Positions 1-8,363 of a stretch of 64,000 bases of DNA are shown piece by piece. A program made the position numbers and the translations under genes. The DNA is taken from NCBI GenBank assembly GCA_009917545.1, contig QZDW01000012.1, positions 1 to 64,000 of the forward strand, written 5' to 3'. A model generated the notes under the pieces. It was not told the origin of the DNA. It saw nothing but the letters and a program-made list of their open reading frames with translations, and made no database searches. The stretch comes from a bacterium 1XD42-76. GTDB lineage: Bacteria > Bacillota > Clostridia > Lachnospirales > Lachnospiraceae. Position 1 is the stretch's first letter. Each line of letters begins with the position of its first letter.

Positions 1-82
1 TATCTTTTTTGCGAATGATAGCCTGTAGTTTATCAACATCTGTCTCAGATAAAGAAATAATATATTTTTTGGGTCTTGCCAT
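1..82 (-). CDS. IS630-family transposase, N-terminal end (partial)
   Basis: Only the first 27 codons lie in the window; the gene runs off the left edge. The start is the ATG at 82. The protein begins MARPKKYIISLSETDVDKLQ, a basic N-terminus leading into a helix-turn-helix, which is how many IS630-group (Tc1/mariner-like) transposases open. The DDE catalytic domain is outside the window, so intactness cannot be judged. It lies next to an AT-rich alarmone gene and a damaged restriction locus, as expected at the edge of a mobile or accessory island. The family call rests on this short N-terminus only. Confidence 0.6.
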   Translation of the reverse strand, partial: MARPKKYIISLSETDVDKLQAIIRKKD

Positions 83-247
83 AGTATCACACCTTTTTAC
101 TTTTATAATACCATATATTACCGTATTTATCAAGCAGACACTACACTATTCTTACATAGGCGATATTTTTATAGTATCTCTTACGTTTCCATTTACTCTA
201 TTGTCCACAGCATAATTGAAAGTTTAATTTTCATTGAATAAAATATT

Positions 248-2389
248 CTATTTAATGCTATATACGCCATCGATTGTCTTTATATCCAACTTTAAATCCT
301 CCATTTTTTCTATATTTTCAATATAGATTTCCATTTTTATTTGCATCGCCCCCACTTTTGCATCAGCTTCAATCCTCTTTATCTTTATTTTATTTTTGTC
401 AAGGATAGTAAGTATTTTTTTACTTGTCTCCAAATTTTCATCTGTTTCAACAATAATTTGAGTTATATATCTTTTTCGTTGAATATCATCCCAACTTATA
501 CTTATAATCCTTGGGTCGTCATTTTTGATTAGACTTTGCATATTTTCACAGGTGATTTTATGGATTATGATCCCCCTATGACTAGAACAATATCCTACAA
601 TTCCATCCCCGGGTAAAGGATTGCAGCACCTTGATAATTTTATCCTTGTATGTCTGACTTCTTGCCTATGAAGAATTTCATTTATAATGCCCGAATACAC
701 CGCTTCTGCTTTTATCTTCCCACATAAAATAGCCCCTTCCAATTGTCCCCAATTAGAATATCCCAACGAATTATAAACCAATTTCAAACTTTCTTCATTT
801 AGTTGATTATTTCCTAAAATTCTTTTTAAATTAGATATAATGTTTTCTGCTGCATTTTTTTCTTTGTCCTTATTTTGAGTTTTCAAAAATTGTTTTATTT
901 TTGCTTTTGCTGTGGGAGTTTTCACTTTCTCCAACCACTTTACTGTTGGTCCACCACCTCTTTCATTTTTTTCAGAAATAACTATTCGTACCCTATCGCC
1001 ATTATTTAAAGTATAATCATAATCTCTCTGTTGACCATTAACAATTGCATATCTAAATTTGTTTCCAAGATCCGTATGAACAAAGTAAGCAAAATCAGCA
1101 ACCGTGGCCCCTGCTGGTAGTATTTTTATATCTCCTAAGGGTGTAAAACAGTAAATAGTATTAGCGAAACTCTCCAACTCCATTTTTAAAAAGCTTAAAA
1201 ACTCTACATTATCTCTCTCATCCCGTTGCCAATCCAAAATCGACTGTAACCATTTTGCTTTAATGACGTCATTAACTATATCATTTCCATTTTCTGTTTC
1301 TTTATATTTCCAATGATATGTTATCCCATACTGGGAAATCTGATACATCTGTTTAGTTTTTATTTGGATCTCAAACAAAACGCCTTCTTTTGAAAAAACG
1401 GTTGTATGCAACGATTGATACATATTTTGTTTTGGCAGTGCAATATAATCCTTAAATCGATTTGGTAACGGATGATAAAGATTATGAATTTCACCTAAAA
1501 CAGAATAACAATCCTCTACATTATCAACAATAACATATATAGCGTATATGTCATATAGTTCTTCTATTCTTTTATTCCGGCTAAGTGTTTTTTTATAAAT
1601 ACTATAGATGTGTTTTTGATGTGACTCCACTTCTGCTTTTGTATTAAGTTTCGAAAGTTCGTTTATTATTTTATTAATAAAATCAGCTCTCTGTACTTTA
1701 GTTAAGGCCAACTGCATAGTTATATCGTCATAAATATCTCTATGCAAATATCTAAATGCCCAATCATCCAATTCAACCTGTATCTTTGAAATTCCTAATC
1801 TCAATGCAAGGGGTGAATAAATTTCCAATGTTTCCCTTGATATCTCCATCTGTTTTTTTTGTGATTGAAATTGTAATGTACGCATATTATGAAGGCGGTC
1901 TGCCAACTTTACCAAAATAACTCTTATATCTTTTGCCATCGACAAAAAGAGCTTTCTTAAGTTCTCCGCTTCCAAATCAACCATGCTTTTCTGAGACGAA
2001 AATCTAGTTAATTTCGTTACACCATCTACAGTTATTGCCACATTCTCTCCGAATTGCTCTTCAATTTCCTCGTTTGTCAGTATAGTGTCTTCGACTATAT
2101 CATGTAATAGGCCCGCAACGATCGTTTCCTTGTCCATTTTCAATTCAGCTAAAATAATTGCAACGCAAAGAGGATGGATAATGTATGGTTCACCTGATTT
2201 ACGCTTTTGATTTTTATGTGCATTATAAGCTAGTGAATATGCCTTTTCTATAATTTCAATATTTGAAGATGGGTGGTATTCTAAAAGCTTTTTAATTAAC
2301 ACCGCATACAACTGATCGGGTGTCAAAAATGATTTAGGAAAAAACAATGGTTTATTGTCAATAATCTTTGTATTTGATATTTTTTCCAT
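248..2389 (-). CDS. Long RelA/SpoT-type (p)ppGpp synthetase/hydrolase
   Basis: Makes and probably degrades the stringent-response alarmone (p)ppGpp in the cytoplasm. I place the start at the ATG at 2389, behind an AGAGGA ribosome site; a longer in-frame start at 2428 has none. The 713-residue product has the full long-RSH order: HD hydrolase (HDIVEDT at about 96-102, LADRLHNMR at about 162-170), synthetase (RFKDYIALPK at about 311-320, then NMYQSLHT), TGS (about 412-472), a Cys-containing RIS segment (RCCNPLPGDG) and a C-terminal ACT-like end. The intact HD motif and the RFKD (rather than EFDD-like) synthetase motif suggest a bifunctional enzyme. It is more AT-rich than the housekeeping genes to the right and lies beside a transposase and a restriction locus, so it may be an acquired second RSH and not the chromosomal rel gene. 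That is inference. Confidence 0.93.
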   Translation of the reverse strand: MEKISNTKIIDNKPLFFPKSFLTPDQLYAVLIKKLLEYHPSSNIEIIEKAYSLAYNAHKNQKRKSGEPYIIHPLCVAIILAELKMDKETIVAGLLHDIVEDTILTNEEIEEQFGENVAITVDGVTKLTRFSSQKSMVDLEAENLRKLFLSMAKDIRVILVKLADRLHNMRTLQFQSQKKQMEISRETLEIYSPLALRLGISKIQVELDDWAFRYLHRDIYDDITMQLALTKVQRADFINKIINELSKLNTKAEVESHQKHIYSIYKKTLSRNKRIEELYDIYAIYVIVDNVEDCYSVLGEIHNLYHPLPNRFKDYIALPKQNMYQSLHTTVFSKEGVLFEIQIKTKQMYQISQYGITYHWKYKETENGNDIVNDVIKAKWLQSILDWQRDERDNVEFLSFLKMELESFANTIYCFTPLGDIKILPAGATVADFAYFVHTDLGNKFRYAIVNGQQRDYDYTLNNGDRVRIVISEKNERGGGPTVKWLEKVKTPTAKAKIKQFLKTQNKDKEKNAAENIISNLKRILGNNQLNEESLKLVYNSLGYSNWGQLEGAILCGKIKAEAVYSGIINEILHRQEVRHTRIKLSRCCNPLPGDGIVGYCSSHRGIIIHKITCENMQSLIKNDDPRIISISWDDIQRKRYITQIIVETDENLETSKKILTILDKNKIKIKRIEADAKVGAMQIKMEIYIENIEKMEDLKLDIKTIDGVYSIK

Positions 2390-2573
2390 ACTTTGTCCTC
2401 TTCTATCTCTATATGATTTAAATGTCAATATTTTTATACTTTACCACAAAGCAGCTTGTTTTTCTATCTATAACTTTTTACATCTAAAACGCAAAAAGTT
2501 ACTTGTATTTATCTCTTACTCGCTATCTGTACATCTGATAATCATGACCTCCGTTCTTAAACCGTTTTAAATT

Positions 2574-2585
2574 AGACGGCCGTCT
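2574..2585. repeat. 12-bp perfect palindrome near the hsdR truncation
   Basis: The sequence AGACGGCCGTCT equals its own reverse complement. It lies about 20 bp beyond the premature stop of the truncated hsdR, in the roughly 215-bp gap before the RSH gene. It may mark a recombination or insertion scar, or be a protein binding site. No T-run follows, so a terminator is unlikely. Confidence 0.45.
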
Positions 2586-2606
2586 TATATCCATCATATA
2601 TAAAAG

Positions 2607-3329
2607 CTAATCTTCTAAACTAATGCAGATTCCATTTATTCTGATAGTTTCTGCAAAATAATCGCATATGGGATTATTATCCTTATCAAGCCACCCTGTA
2701 ATAAACTTTTTGTTTAACTCCGTGTCTCTTGCAGCAGAAAAGTACTTTGAGTCAACCGCATTGCTTACGACAAACATCTGTACATTTGAAAAAATTCCGC
2801 GAAATTTTCCCTCCGCAATGTATTTTTTGATCTGGCGGTATCCGTCCATATAGGAATGCTCTTTGTTTTTCAGTTCGATGTGGATCAGAGGGATGCCATT
2901 GATAAGGAGTGTTACATCAAAACGCCTGTCCCTGTCTCCTTCCCCATCCTCTGTTTTGAATGCCTGGTATTGGTTGATAACCTCATATACACTTGAACCG
3001 CCTGCCACATGCTCATTGTTCATTACTACAAGATGCAGCGTTTCGTTCCCGCGCTGTACATGGACATATACCTTCCCATTTTCTCCAACCAGCCATTTCC
3101 CGGCATCATAAAATGAAGCATGGGATAAATCATTCCTGATCTTTGCAAACTCCGAATCACTTAAAGGAACATCATCAAGTTTTGCCTTGTTATTCTGTTC
3201 CAGAATATATTTGAAATTATTCCATAGCTGCTGCTCTGTCCTGATATCAGGTCTGTACGTCCACTGGGACTCATCGCAGCAGAGCTGGTCTATCAGTCTC
3301 TTTTCTATTACGGATTCTAATTCTGCCAT
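2607..3329 (-). pseudogene. hsdR: Type I restriction endonuclease R subunit, truncated (nuclease domain only)
   Basis: The 240-residue product matches only the N-terminal HSDR_N nuclease region of type I R subunits, which normally reach about 1000 residues. PD-(D/E)XK-type residues are visible: RFDVTLLINGIPLIHIELKN contains the Asp and the E-x-K. After CDYF at about residue 222 the sequence leaves the family and stops within 17 codons, so the DEAD-type helicase/translocase and C-terminal parts are missing. The ATG at 3329 has AAAGGA upstream. It is the last gene of the leftward operon and starts 52 bp after the NADAR gene. Without its motor it should not restrict DNA, so the locus is probably restriction-dead. 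Confidence 0.88.
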
Positions 3330-3381
3330 AATCTATCCTTTCTGTGGAAACATATTTTGCAGCATGGACTTCTTTACCTTG

Positions 3382-3861
3382 TTAGCATGTCTGTTTTCTA
3401 ACCTGCATAACAGCAAAGCCAAGAAGATTCTTCCCATTCCACTTATTCATATCAAAACGATTTGGGTCTTTCATCGACAATCCAATTCCCCAAACTCTGT
3501 CCATAACGGCACACTCTGCCAAGATTGCTGATCCGGTCTTTTTCAAATTCTCACAAAGTTCCTCATTTTGTGAAAACTTTGCAAGCAATCCCCGACATAC
3601 AACAATCTGTCGTATTCCATTCCAAATAATATCATTATAATCGGCCACCTGTCTTCCATATTGTTTAATAATTGCAACATTCTGTGTTCCTAAAATTTTC
3701 TCAGCTGTCTTTAAATCTCCAAATACAACTGCCTTCTCATACATCATATATTGCTCCATAGAAGAGAATCTGATATCACCAACTTTAAAATCGGACAAAT
3801 ACCAGTTGCTAAGCCAGCCATATTTCTCGTCCGGATTATGAAAACAAATTATTTCTCTCAT
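3382..3861 (-). CDS. NADAR-domain protein (YbiA-like), possible ADP-ribosyl-guanine hydrolase
   Basis: The 159-residue protein is a single NADAR domain. Family landmarks are clear: SSMEQYMMYEKAVVFGD, then KQYGRQV, W-x-x-I, KFSQNEEL, TGSAILAEC and DRVWGIG. NADAR proteins belong to NAD/ADP-ribose metabolism (YbiA and riboflavin-related members), and NADAR partners of DarT1-type toxins remove ADP-ribose from guanine. Its ATG overlaps the stop of the upstream 138-aa gene by 4 bp (ATGA), indicating translational coupling. Two genes upstream lies a DUF3990-type ADP-ribosyltransferase. The inferred role is immunity or reversal for that transferase, placed inside a type I restriction operon. A general metabolic role remains possible. 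Confidence 0.86.
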   Translation of the reverse strand: MREIICFHNPDEKYGWLSNWYLSDFKVGDIRFSSMEQYMMYEKAVVFGDLKTAEKILGTQNVAIIKQYGRQVADYNDIIWNGIRQIVVCRGLLAKFSQNEELCENLKKTGSAILAECAVMDRVWGIGLSMKDPNRFDMNKWNGKNLLGFAVMQVRKQTC

Positions 3862-4274
3862 ATCATTCCAACTTTCTTTACTGCAAGTTCCAAATCTAAA
3901 TCATGAAGCCCTGCATATGCTTTTTTTAAATATTCTACCGTTATTTTATCGACCAACTTCCTGCTGGGAATTCCGTATTTCCATTGATAACAGGCATAAA
4001 ATTCACCAATCCAGTCAGGCAAAAAACCTTTTAGCGCCACACCTTTTTTTAATTCATATCCATCTGTCTTTTGAAAATACTTCCATAATTCGTTTGCATC
4101 CATTGTACAAACAAATGCCTGTGCTTCGTCCACAGATTTTCTCGTATTGCTTTTCATATATGAAGAAATAAAATCCTCGGTATCCATATCCGGATAATTT
4201 GACGCCACATAATCAAACAGTTTTCCTTGATTTTCAATCACTTCTTCCAAATATGCTTTTGAATATGCTGCCAC
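3858..4274 (-). CDS. Uncharacterised 138-aa protein between ADP-ribosyltransferase and NADAR genes
   Basis: I do not recognise a named domain. The start is the GTG at 4274 with a GAGGTGG ribosome site 4-5 bases upstream. The protein is mostly helical and acidic, with a conserved-looking middle (DEAQAFVCTMDANELWKYF) and a Trp/Tyr-rich stretch (PDWIGEFYACYQWKYGIP). It has no signal peptide or membrane segment. It starts 17 bp after the transferase gene and overlaps the NADAR gene by 4 bp, so the three should be made together. It could be a second antitoxin, a target-recognition partner or a chaperone for the transferase; nothing in the sequence decides this. Confidence 0.8.
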   Translation of the reverse strand: MAAYSKAYLEEVIENQGKLFDYVASNYPDMDTEDFISSYMKSNTRKSVDEAQAFVCTMDANELWKYFQKTDGYELKKGVALKGFLPDWIGEFYACYQWKYGIPSRKLVDKITVEYLKKAYAGLHDLDLELAVKKVGMI

Positions 4275-4291
4275 ACACCCACCTCACTTTT

Positions 4292-4939
4292 TTACAATAA
4301 TGTGCTAAACACTTTTATCACTTGATTTCGGTCAGAATCAATCAATTTTCGCATGTTTTCGCGAGCTGTTATATCGTGCTCATTGTATTTTTCATTAAAT
4401 CGTTCAAAAGGCACACTCTGCAAATCTTCTGAAATCTCTGTTAGTTCCTTATATGCTTTCTTTGTTTTTATATAATACTGAACTCCCAGACCGCCAAGCG
4501 AAAGCAATTCCTCCAAAATGTCAATATCAACTTCATCGCGCACAAACGCTTTTGCAATATAAAAATAAGAAGCATTTGCTCTCCAGCCCTTAATCACATC
4601 ATATCCATCAGTATCAATTCCATACTTTTCAATGAATTTTTTCGACAACACGCGGTATCTTTTAGAATCTCCTGCATCACGATGCTTCATCAATTCTGCC
4701 AACCATGTAAGAACATCTTTCTTTTGAAAATCTAATATATTTAGTCCTTCTATTTCCAATTCAAATTTGTGCATCCAACCATTTAATTCTTCCGGTCGAC
4801 ATACTGCCCATTCCTTTGCCAAATCCATGCTCTCTGTCAAATAAAATCCTTTACCATAATCATGTTTTTCGTTACCCAATCCAAACCGTGGCGTTATTTT
4901 TTCATTCTGACTTCCATGATATAAAATGATTTTTCCCAT
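4292..4939 (-). CDS. DUF3990-type ADP-ribosyltransferase-fold protein (putative toxin)
   Basis: The N-terminal half has the DUF3990 pattern: ILYHGSQNEKITPRFG, then HDYGKGFYLTES, then a later GVQYYIKTKKA. These fit the three conserved strands of an ADP-ribosyltransferase fold (H, Y and a Q/E-type third position). I use the ATG at 4939 (product 215 aa) because GAGGG lies 6 bases upstream; an in-frame TTG at 4963 overlaps hsdS and is less likely. It follows the hsdS stop by 16 bp and precedes the 138-aa gene by 17 bp. Proteins of this group are often seen in toxin-like settings. With a NADAR protein two genes downstream, a toxin that ADP-ribosylates nucleic acid or nucleotide is plausible. Target and activity are inferred. 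Confidence 0.82.
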   Translation of the reverse strand: MGKIILYHGSQNEKITPRFGLGNEKHDYGKGFYLTESMDLAKEWAVCRPEELNGWMHKFELEIEGLNILDFQKKDVLTWLAELMKHRDAGDSKRYRVLSKKFIEKYGIDTDGYDVIKGWRANASYFYIAKAFVRDEVDIDILEELLSLGGLGVQYYIKTKKAYKELTEISEDLQSVPFERFNEKYNEHDITARENMRKLIDSDRNQVIKVFSTLL

Positions 4940-4955
4940 ATCCAACCCTCTCCCC

Positions 4956-6154
4956 TTAAACAAACATACTTTTTAACATGAATTTTTTGATACTTTTCAG
5001 TTCGTCACACTTGCGCTGGTGAAGGGTGATTAGGTGGTCGAGGACGGAAAAATACTTGCCGATTTTCTGTTGTTCAACAATTTTTGGCAATAATATTGGC
5101 GTCTTTTTTCCAGTATCAATTGTGTATGTTCCAACTGTTCCTGTTCCAGCTGACGCATTTATAAATGACTGTATTCCTCTGCCTGTAAATGAGTAATAAA
5201 AAAACTTTCCATTAATCGAGTGCTTGTTTTGAAACCAAATAATATTACCATCCTTAAAGTACAAAGGCTCGAGATTTTCCACTAAATACGGTACTCCAAT
5301 AGTCCCAACACCCGTTACAAGCAAATCATCAATATCAACTTTTCCAGAAATTGCACTATATTCTTCATACTTCTCTTCTGTAATGTAAAGATAATCATCT
5401 GGTTCTTCATTTTTAGAAGCAGACACAATATCTCTTGCTCTCAAAAATCGAATTCCGTTATCTGTCCAGTCTGATTGATGAATTCGTTTTACAGAAGTAA
5501 CATTCATCATATCCCCCAACTTACGCTCTTCCCAATCTTCACTGAAGCCTTCAAATCTAATTTCTGGAACCGTTTTCCCATTTTCTGGAAACATCTTTTG
5601 AAGCATAAATTTCTTCAGTTCTTTTGTCTCATCACACTTACGCTGATGAAGGGTGATGAGGGGGCGGAAATTTTATAGTTTGCATACTCCTGTGCATTAA
5701 CTCCCGGCTGTCCAGATCGCTGCGAAGTAATCCGAATGAACTTGTTGTAATAATCGGTCAATGTGTTCTGAAAAACAAATTCCGGTGAAAAATCCTTCTT
5801 CACACGTCCTCGAATTAAAAAACCTGCATAGTAAACCAAGCCGTCAGAGTTCTTATAAATATAGGTTTTTCCAACACTCGCCCCAGTTCTAGCAAACAAA
5901 ATATCCCCATATTTCAAGCGGTAATTTTCAGCACCAGCCAAGTCTATATCGGGCGAAGTAACATCCTCTTGCAGAAACTTATGAGAGCTATCATCTATGT
6001 CAGTTATACGAATGTACTTGTTCTCGCCATCATATTCTTTAGATGCTGCGTTGAGTCCATATTCGAAAGATACACAGATCTCCCCCAGCTTACGCTGTTC
6101 CCAACCATCCGTAAATCCCTTAAATCTTATATTCGGTATATCTCCCACGATCAT
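4956..6154 (-). pseudogene. hsdS: Type I restriction specificity subunit, frameshifted
   Basis: Two HsdS halves lie in different frames. The first (start ATG 6154) opens IPNIRFKGFTDGWEQRKLGE and reads through one target-recognition domain to NYKISAP at about 5680, then runs out of frame to a stop at 5615. The second frame picks up PLITLHQRKCDETKELKKF, the central conserved spacer, continues through MFPENGKTVPEIRFEGF and a second recognition domain, and ends normally at 4956. At the junction about 20 residues expected before LITLHQRKC (the EQ-KIG-x-x-LD segment, present in the second half as EQQKIGKYFSVLD) are missing, so an internal deletion caused the shift. The damage lies in the repeated DNA where HsdS domains commonly recombine. 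The start overlaps the hsdM stop by 4 bp. Confidence 0.9.
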
Positions 6155-7746
6155 ACCTCCTTAAGAACACGGATCAATTCTTCCACAGCATCCTTCGTTT
6201 CCGTATTCGCAAAAGTCAATTCCCCAAGCATTTCCAGCAAAGCGTCATTTCCCTCTTTGATGGCTCTGTTTGTCTCCCTTATAGATACGGAAAGCTGCCT
6301 CAGATCTACTTCCGGTTCTTCTTCGATGGTATCGACATATCTGGGAATATTCAGATTATAGTCATTTGCTTTGATATCTTCAAAAGATGCAAGGTAAGCC
6401 ATTTTCTCAACCGTTTTTCTGGCGCTATACAGCTCCAATACTCTGTCGATATGTTGCTCATGCATGACATTTTGTTTTTTTTCTTTTTCATACAGCCTGG
6501 ACGCATCAATAAATAATACATCACGTCCGTCCCTGTGCTTTTTTAGTACCACGATGCAGGTTGGAATAGAAGTATTATAAAACATATTGGACGGAAGCCC
6601 AATAACAGCATAGATCGCTCCATTCATGAGGAGTGTCTCCCGGATCGCTCCTTCTGCTGCTCCCCTGAATAAAACGCCATGCGGGAGAACAATAGCCATT
6701 GTACCTGTCTGCTTTAAATGATAAAACCCATGTAATAAAAATGCATAATCCGCTTTTGATTTCGGAGCCAGTTTACCCCCGTAATCCATAAACCGCTCAT
6801 CCTGTTTGAACCCCTCTGCGGCAGACCATTTCGCCGAATAGGGGGGATTCATCGTTACAACATCGAATTCGGTTTCTTCCTCTGTCGGCCAGTCAGCATC
6901 AAGAGTATCTCCATTACGCAGATGCTGGTTTTCAGGCAGGACTCCATGCAAAAACAGATTCATACGCGCCAGATTATAGGTGGATGGCATAAGCTCCTGC
7001 CCATAGTATTTAATGTAATCAGGCTCTTTTGAATAATTCCTGCAGCTAAGCATCAAGGAACCGGACCCCATACAAGGATCATATACCTGCAATCCTTTTT
7101 TGCTCTCCTGTCCGGATATAGCGATTCTGCAAAGGATCTGTGCCGGGCCATGTGGCGTATAAAATTCTCCTGCCTTTTTACCTGTTTCCGATGCAAATTG
7201 GCCGATCAGATACTCATATGCGTTACCAAGGATATCCCCTTCCGTATGGATAATGTCCACGCCGCCCAATACTTTGATGACTTCCGCAATTGTGGCACTC
7301 TGCTTCTGATCGCCAGTGCCAAGCCGGTTCGAATATAAATCCACGTCCGCAAATAAGCCGTTAAATAGTTCATCGGACTCCTCTATCCGATTAAAGGCCG
7401 CCTGCAGTTTTTCTCTGTTAAAAGAATTATTTTTAGCCGCATGTAACATGCTTATATATGTCATGTCAGGATCAAGGGTATAATGCTTTGACTCCTTTAT
7501 TTCACTCAGAAGTTCTTCTGCATCACCTGATTTCATTGCCTCCTCATACACACACTGTGCTTCTTCAAGACTATCCGGATTTTCATCCCTGACAAGGTCA
7601 TAGACCTTCGCCAGATACGAATCTGATAAATATTTATAGAAAACCAATCCTAAAAGATACGTTTTGTACTCATTTGCATCCATTTTCCCCCTAAGTACAT
7701 CCGCACCGCTCCACAATACCTGTAATAAATCTTTCCCTTCGGCCAT
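6151..7746 (-). CDS. hsdM: Type I DNA methyltransferase M subunit
   Basis: Adenine methyltransferase subunit that works with HsdS, using S-adenosylmethionine. The 531-residue protein has the HsdM_N helical domain (LLQVLWSGADVLRGKM onward), the GEFYTPHGPAQILCRI lead-in, SAM-binding motif I DPCMGSGS (about 223-230), catalytic motif IV NPPY (about 300-303) and a C-terminal helical tail. Length is normal and no damage is visible. GGAGGAAG stands 8 bases before the ATG at 7746. It follows the small S-like gene by 2 bp and overlaps hsdS by 4 bp. With hsdS broken and hsdR truncated, any remaining activity would be methylation guided by the upstream half-S protein or a reassorted HsdS. Confidence 0.96.
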   Translation of the reverse strand: MAEGKDLLQVLWSGADVLRGKMDANEYKTYLLGLVFYKYLSDSYLAKVYDLVRDENPDSLEEAQCVYEEAMKSGDAEELLSEIKESKHYTLDPDMTYISMLHAAKNNSFNREKLQAAFNRIEESDELFNGLFADVDLYSNRLGTGDQKQSATIAEVIKVLGGVDIIHTEGDILGNAYEYLIGQFASETGKKAGEFYTPHGPAQILCRIAISGQESKKGLQVYDPCMGSGSLMLSCRNYSKEPDYIKYYGQELMPSTYNLARMNLFLHGVLPENQHLRNGDTLDADWPTEEETEFDVVTMNPPYSAKWSAAEGFKQDERFMDYGGKLAPKSKADYAFLLHGFYHLKQTGTMAIVLPHGVLFRGAAEGAIRETLLMNGAIYAVIGLPSNMFYNTSIPTCIVVLKKHRDGRDVLFIDASRLYEKEKKQNVMHEQHIDRVLELYSARKTVEKMAYLASFEDIKANDYNLNIPRYVDTIEEEPEVDLRQLSVSIRETNRAIKEGNDALLEMLGELTFANTETKDAVEELIRVLKEV

Positions 7747-7748
7747 AA

Positions 7749-8273
7749 CTAATCTTCCTCCATCCTGCGTATCAATGCCATCGTAAATTTTCTTATATCC
7801 TCTGCCTGCTTTACCATCAAATCATTTTGTATCATTGACTGCCTGTATAGATTACCGATTGTCCTCTGTTTTTCTATATCCGGCAAAGCAATTTTCAGCT
7901 CTCCAATGGTCTTTATATTCAGTTTCTTGACGCTCAGGGTTGTCCCCTGATGGTACATCTCTATCTGCTGCTCAAAGCCTTTTCCTTCGTTAAACTGATA
8001 GCAGAAATACCAAGGATAAAGTTTTCCAGTGTCAAAATCGCATCTTAGAAAATTTGAGGTAATACACTTCGCTTCTGTCTGCTCCGAAATCGGAGAACAC
8101 TTTGATTTTATTAAATTTATAATGCAGCCCATACCCTCTTTTGCTGAATGCATACAGTGCAGATCTTTCTCAAAATCCTCCGGAGTATATAATCCACCAG
8201 CCTGCTCTCTTATTCGCGTAGGGTTTTTACCTAATGTGAATTGTATTATCTCATGCAAAGGTATTGATTCCAT
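7749..8273 (-). CDS. Half-size restriction specificity (S)-like protein
   Basis: A 174-residue protein that resembles one target-recognition domain plus one spacer helix of a type I S subunit. It contains TLSVKKLNIKTIGELKIALP, the family motif ending a recognition domain, then DIEKQRTIGNLYRQS and a coiled helix (VKQAEDIRKFTMALIRRMEED). Full S proteins have two such units in about 400 residues, so this one would need to pair with itself or another half. It is the first gene of the operon, has a GGGAGG ribosome site, and is 2 bp from hsdM. It may be the only intact specificity factor left. I judge it intact and not a fragment because the ribosome site and both ends are clean. Confidence 0.8.
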   Translation of the reverse strand: MESIPLHEIIQFTLGKNPTRIREQAGGLYTPEDFEKDLHCMHSAKEGMGCIINLIKSKCSPISEQTEAKCITSNFLRCDFDTGKLYPWYFCYQFNEGKGFEQQIEMYHQGTTLSVKKLNIKTIGELKIALPDIEKQRTIGNLYRQSMIQNDLMVKQAEDIRKFTMALIRRMEED

Positions 8274-8297
8274 CGTACCTCCCTTTTAATAATTGAG

Positions 8298-8363
8298 TTA
8301 AATTACAATATAACAATACTCTTCTTCCGCGCATTTGTCAACATGTACTTTAATTAAATTACA
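8298..8363 (-). promoter_or_regulatory. Promoter of the type I RM/ADP-ribosyltransferase operon with flanking direct repeats
   Basis: On the minus strand TTGACA (8336-8341) and TATTGT (8313-8318) are separated by exactly 17 bp, a near-consensus vegetative promoter reading toward 8273. The 10-base sequence TTAAATTACA (plus-strand reading) occurs on both sides, at 8298-8307 and 8354-8363, in the same orientation. Such flanking repeats could be an operator, but no dedicated regulator gene is visible next to it. The region is AT-rich. Confidence 0.6.
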
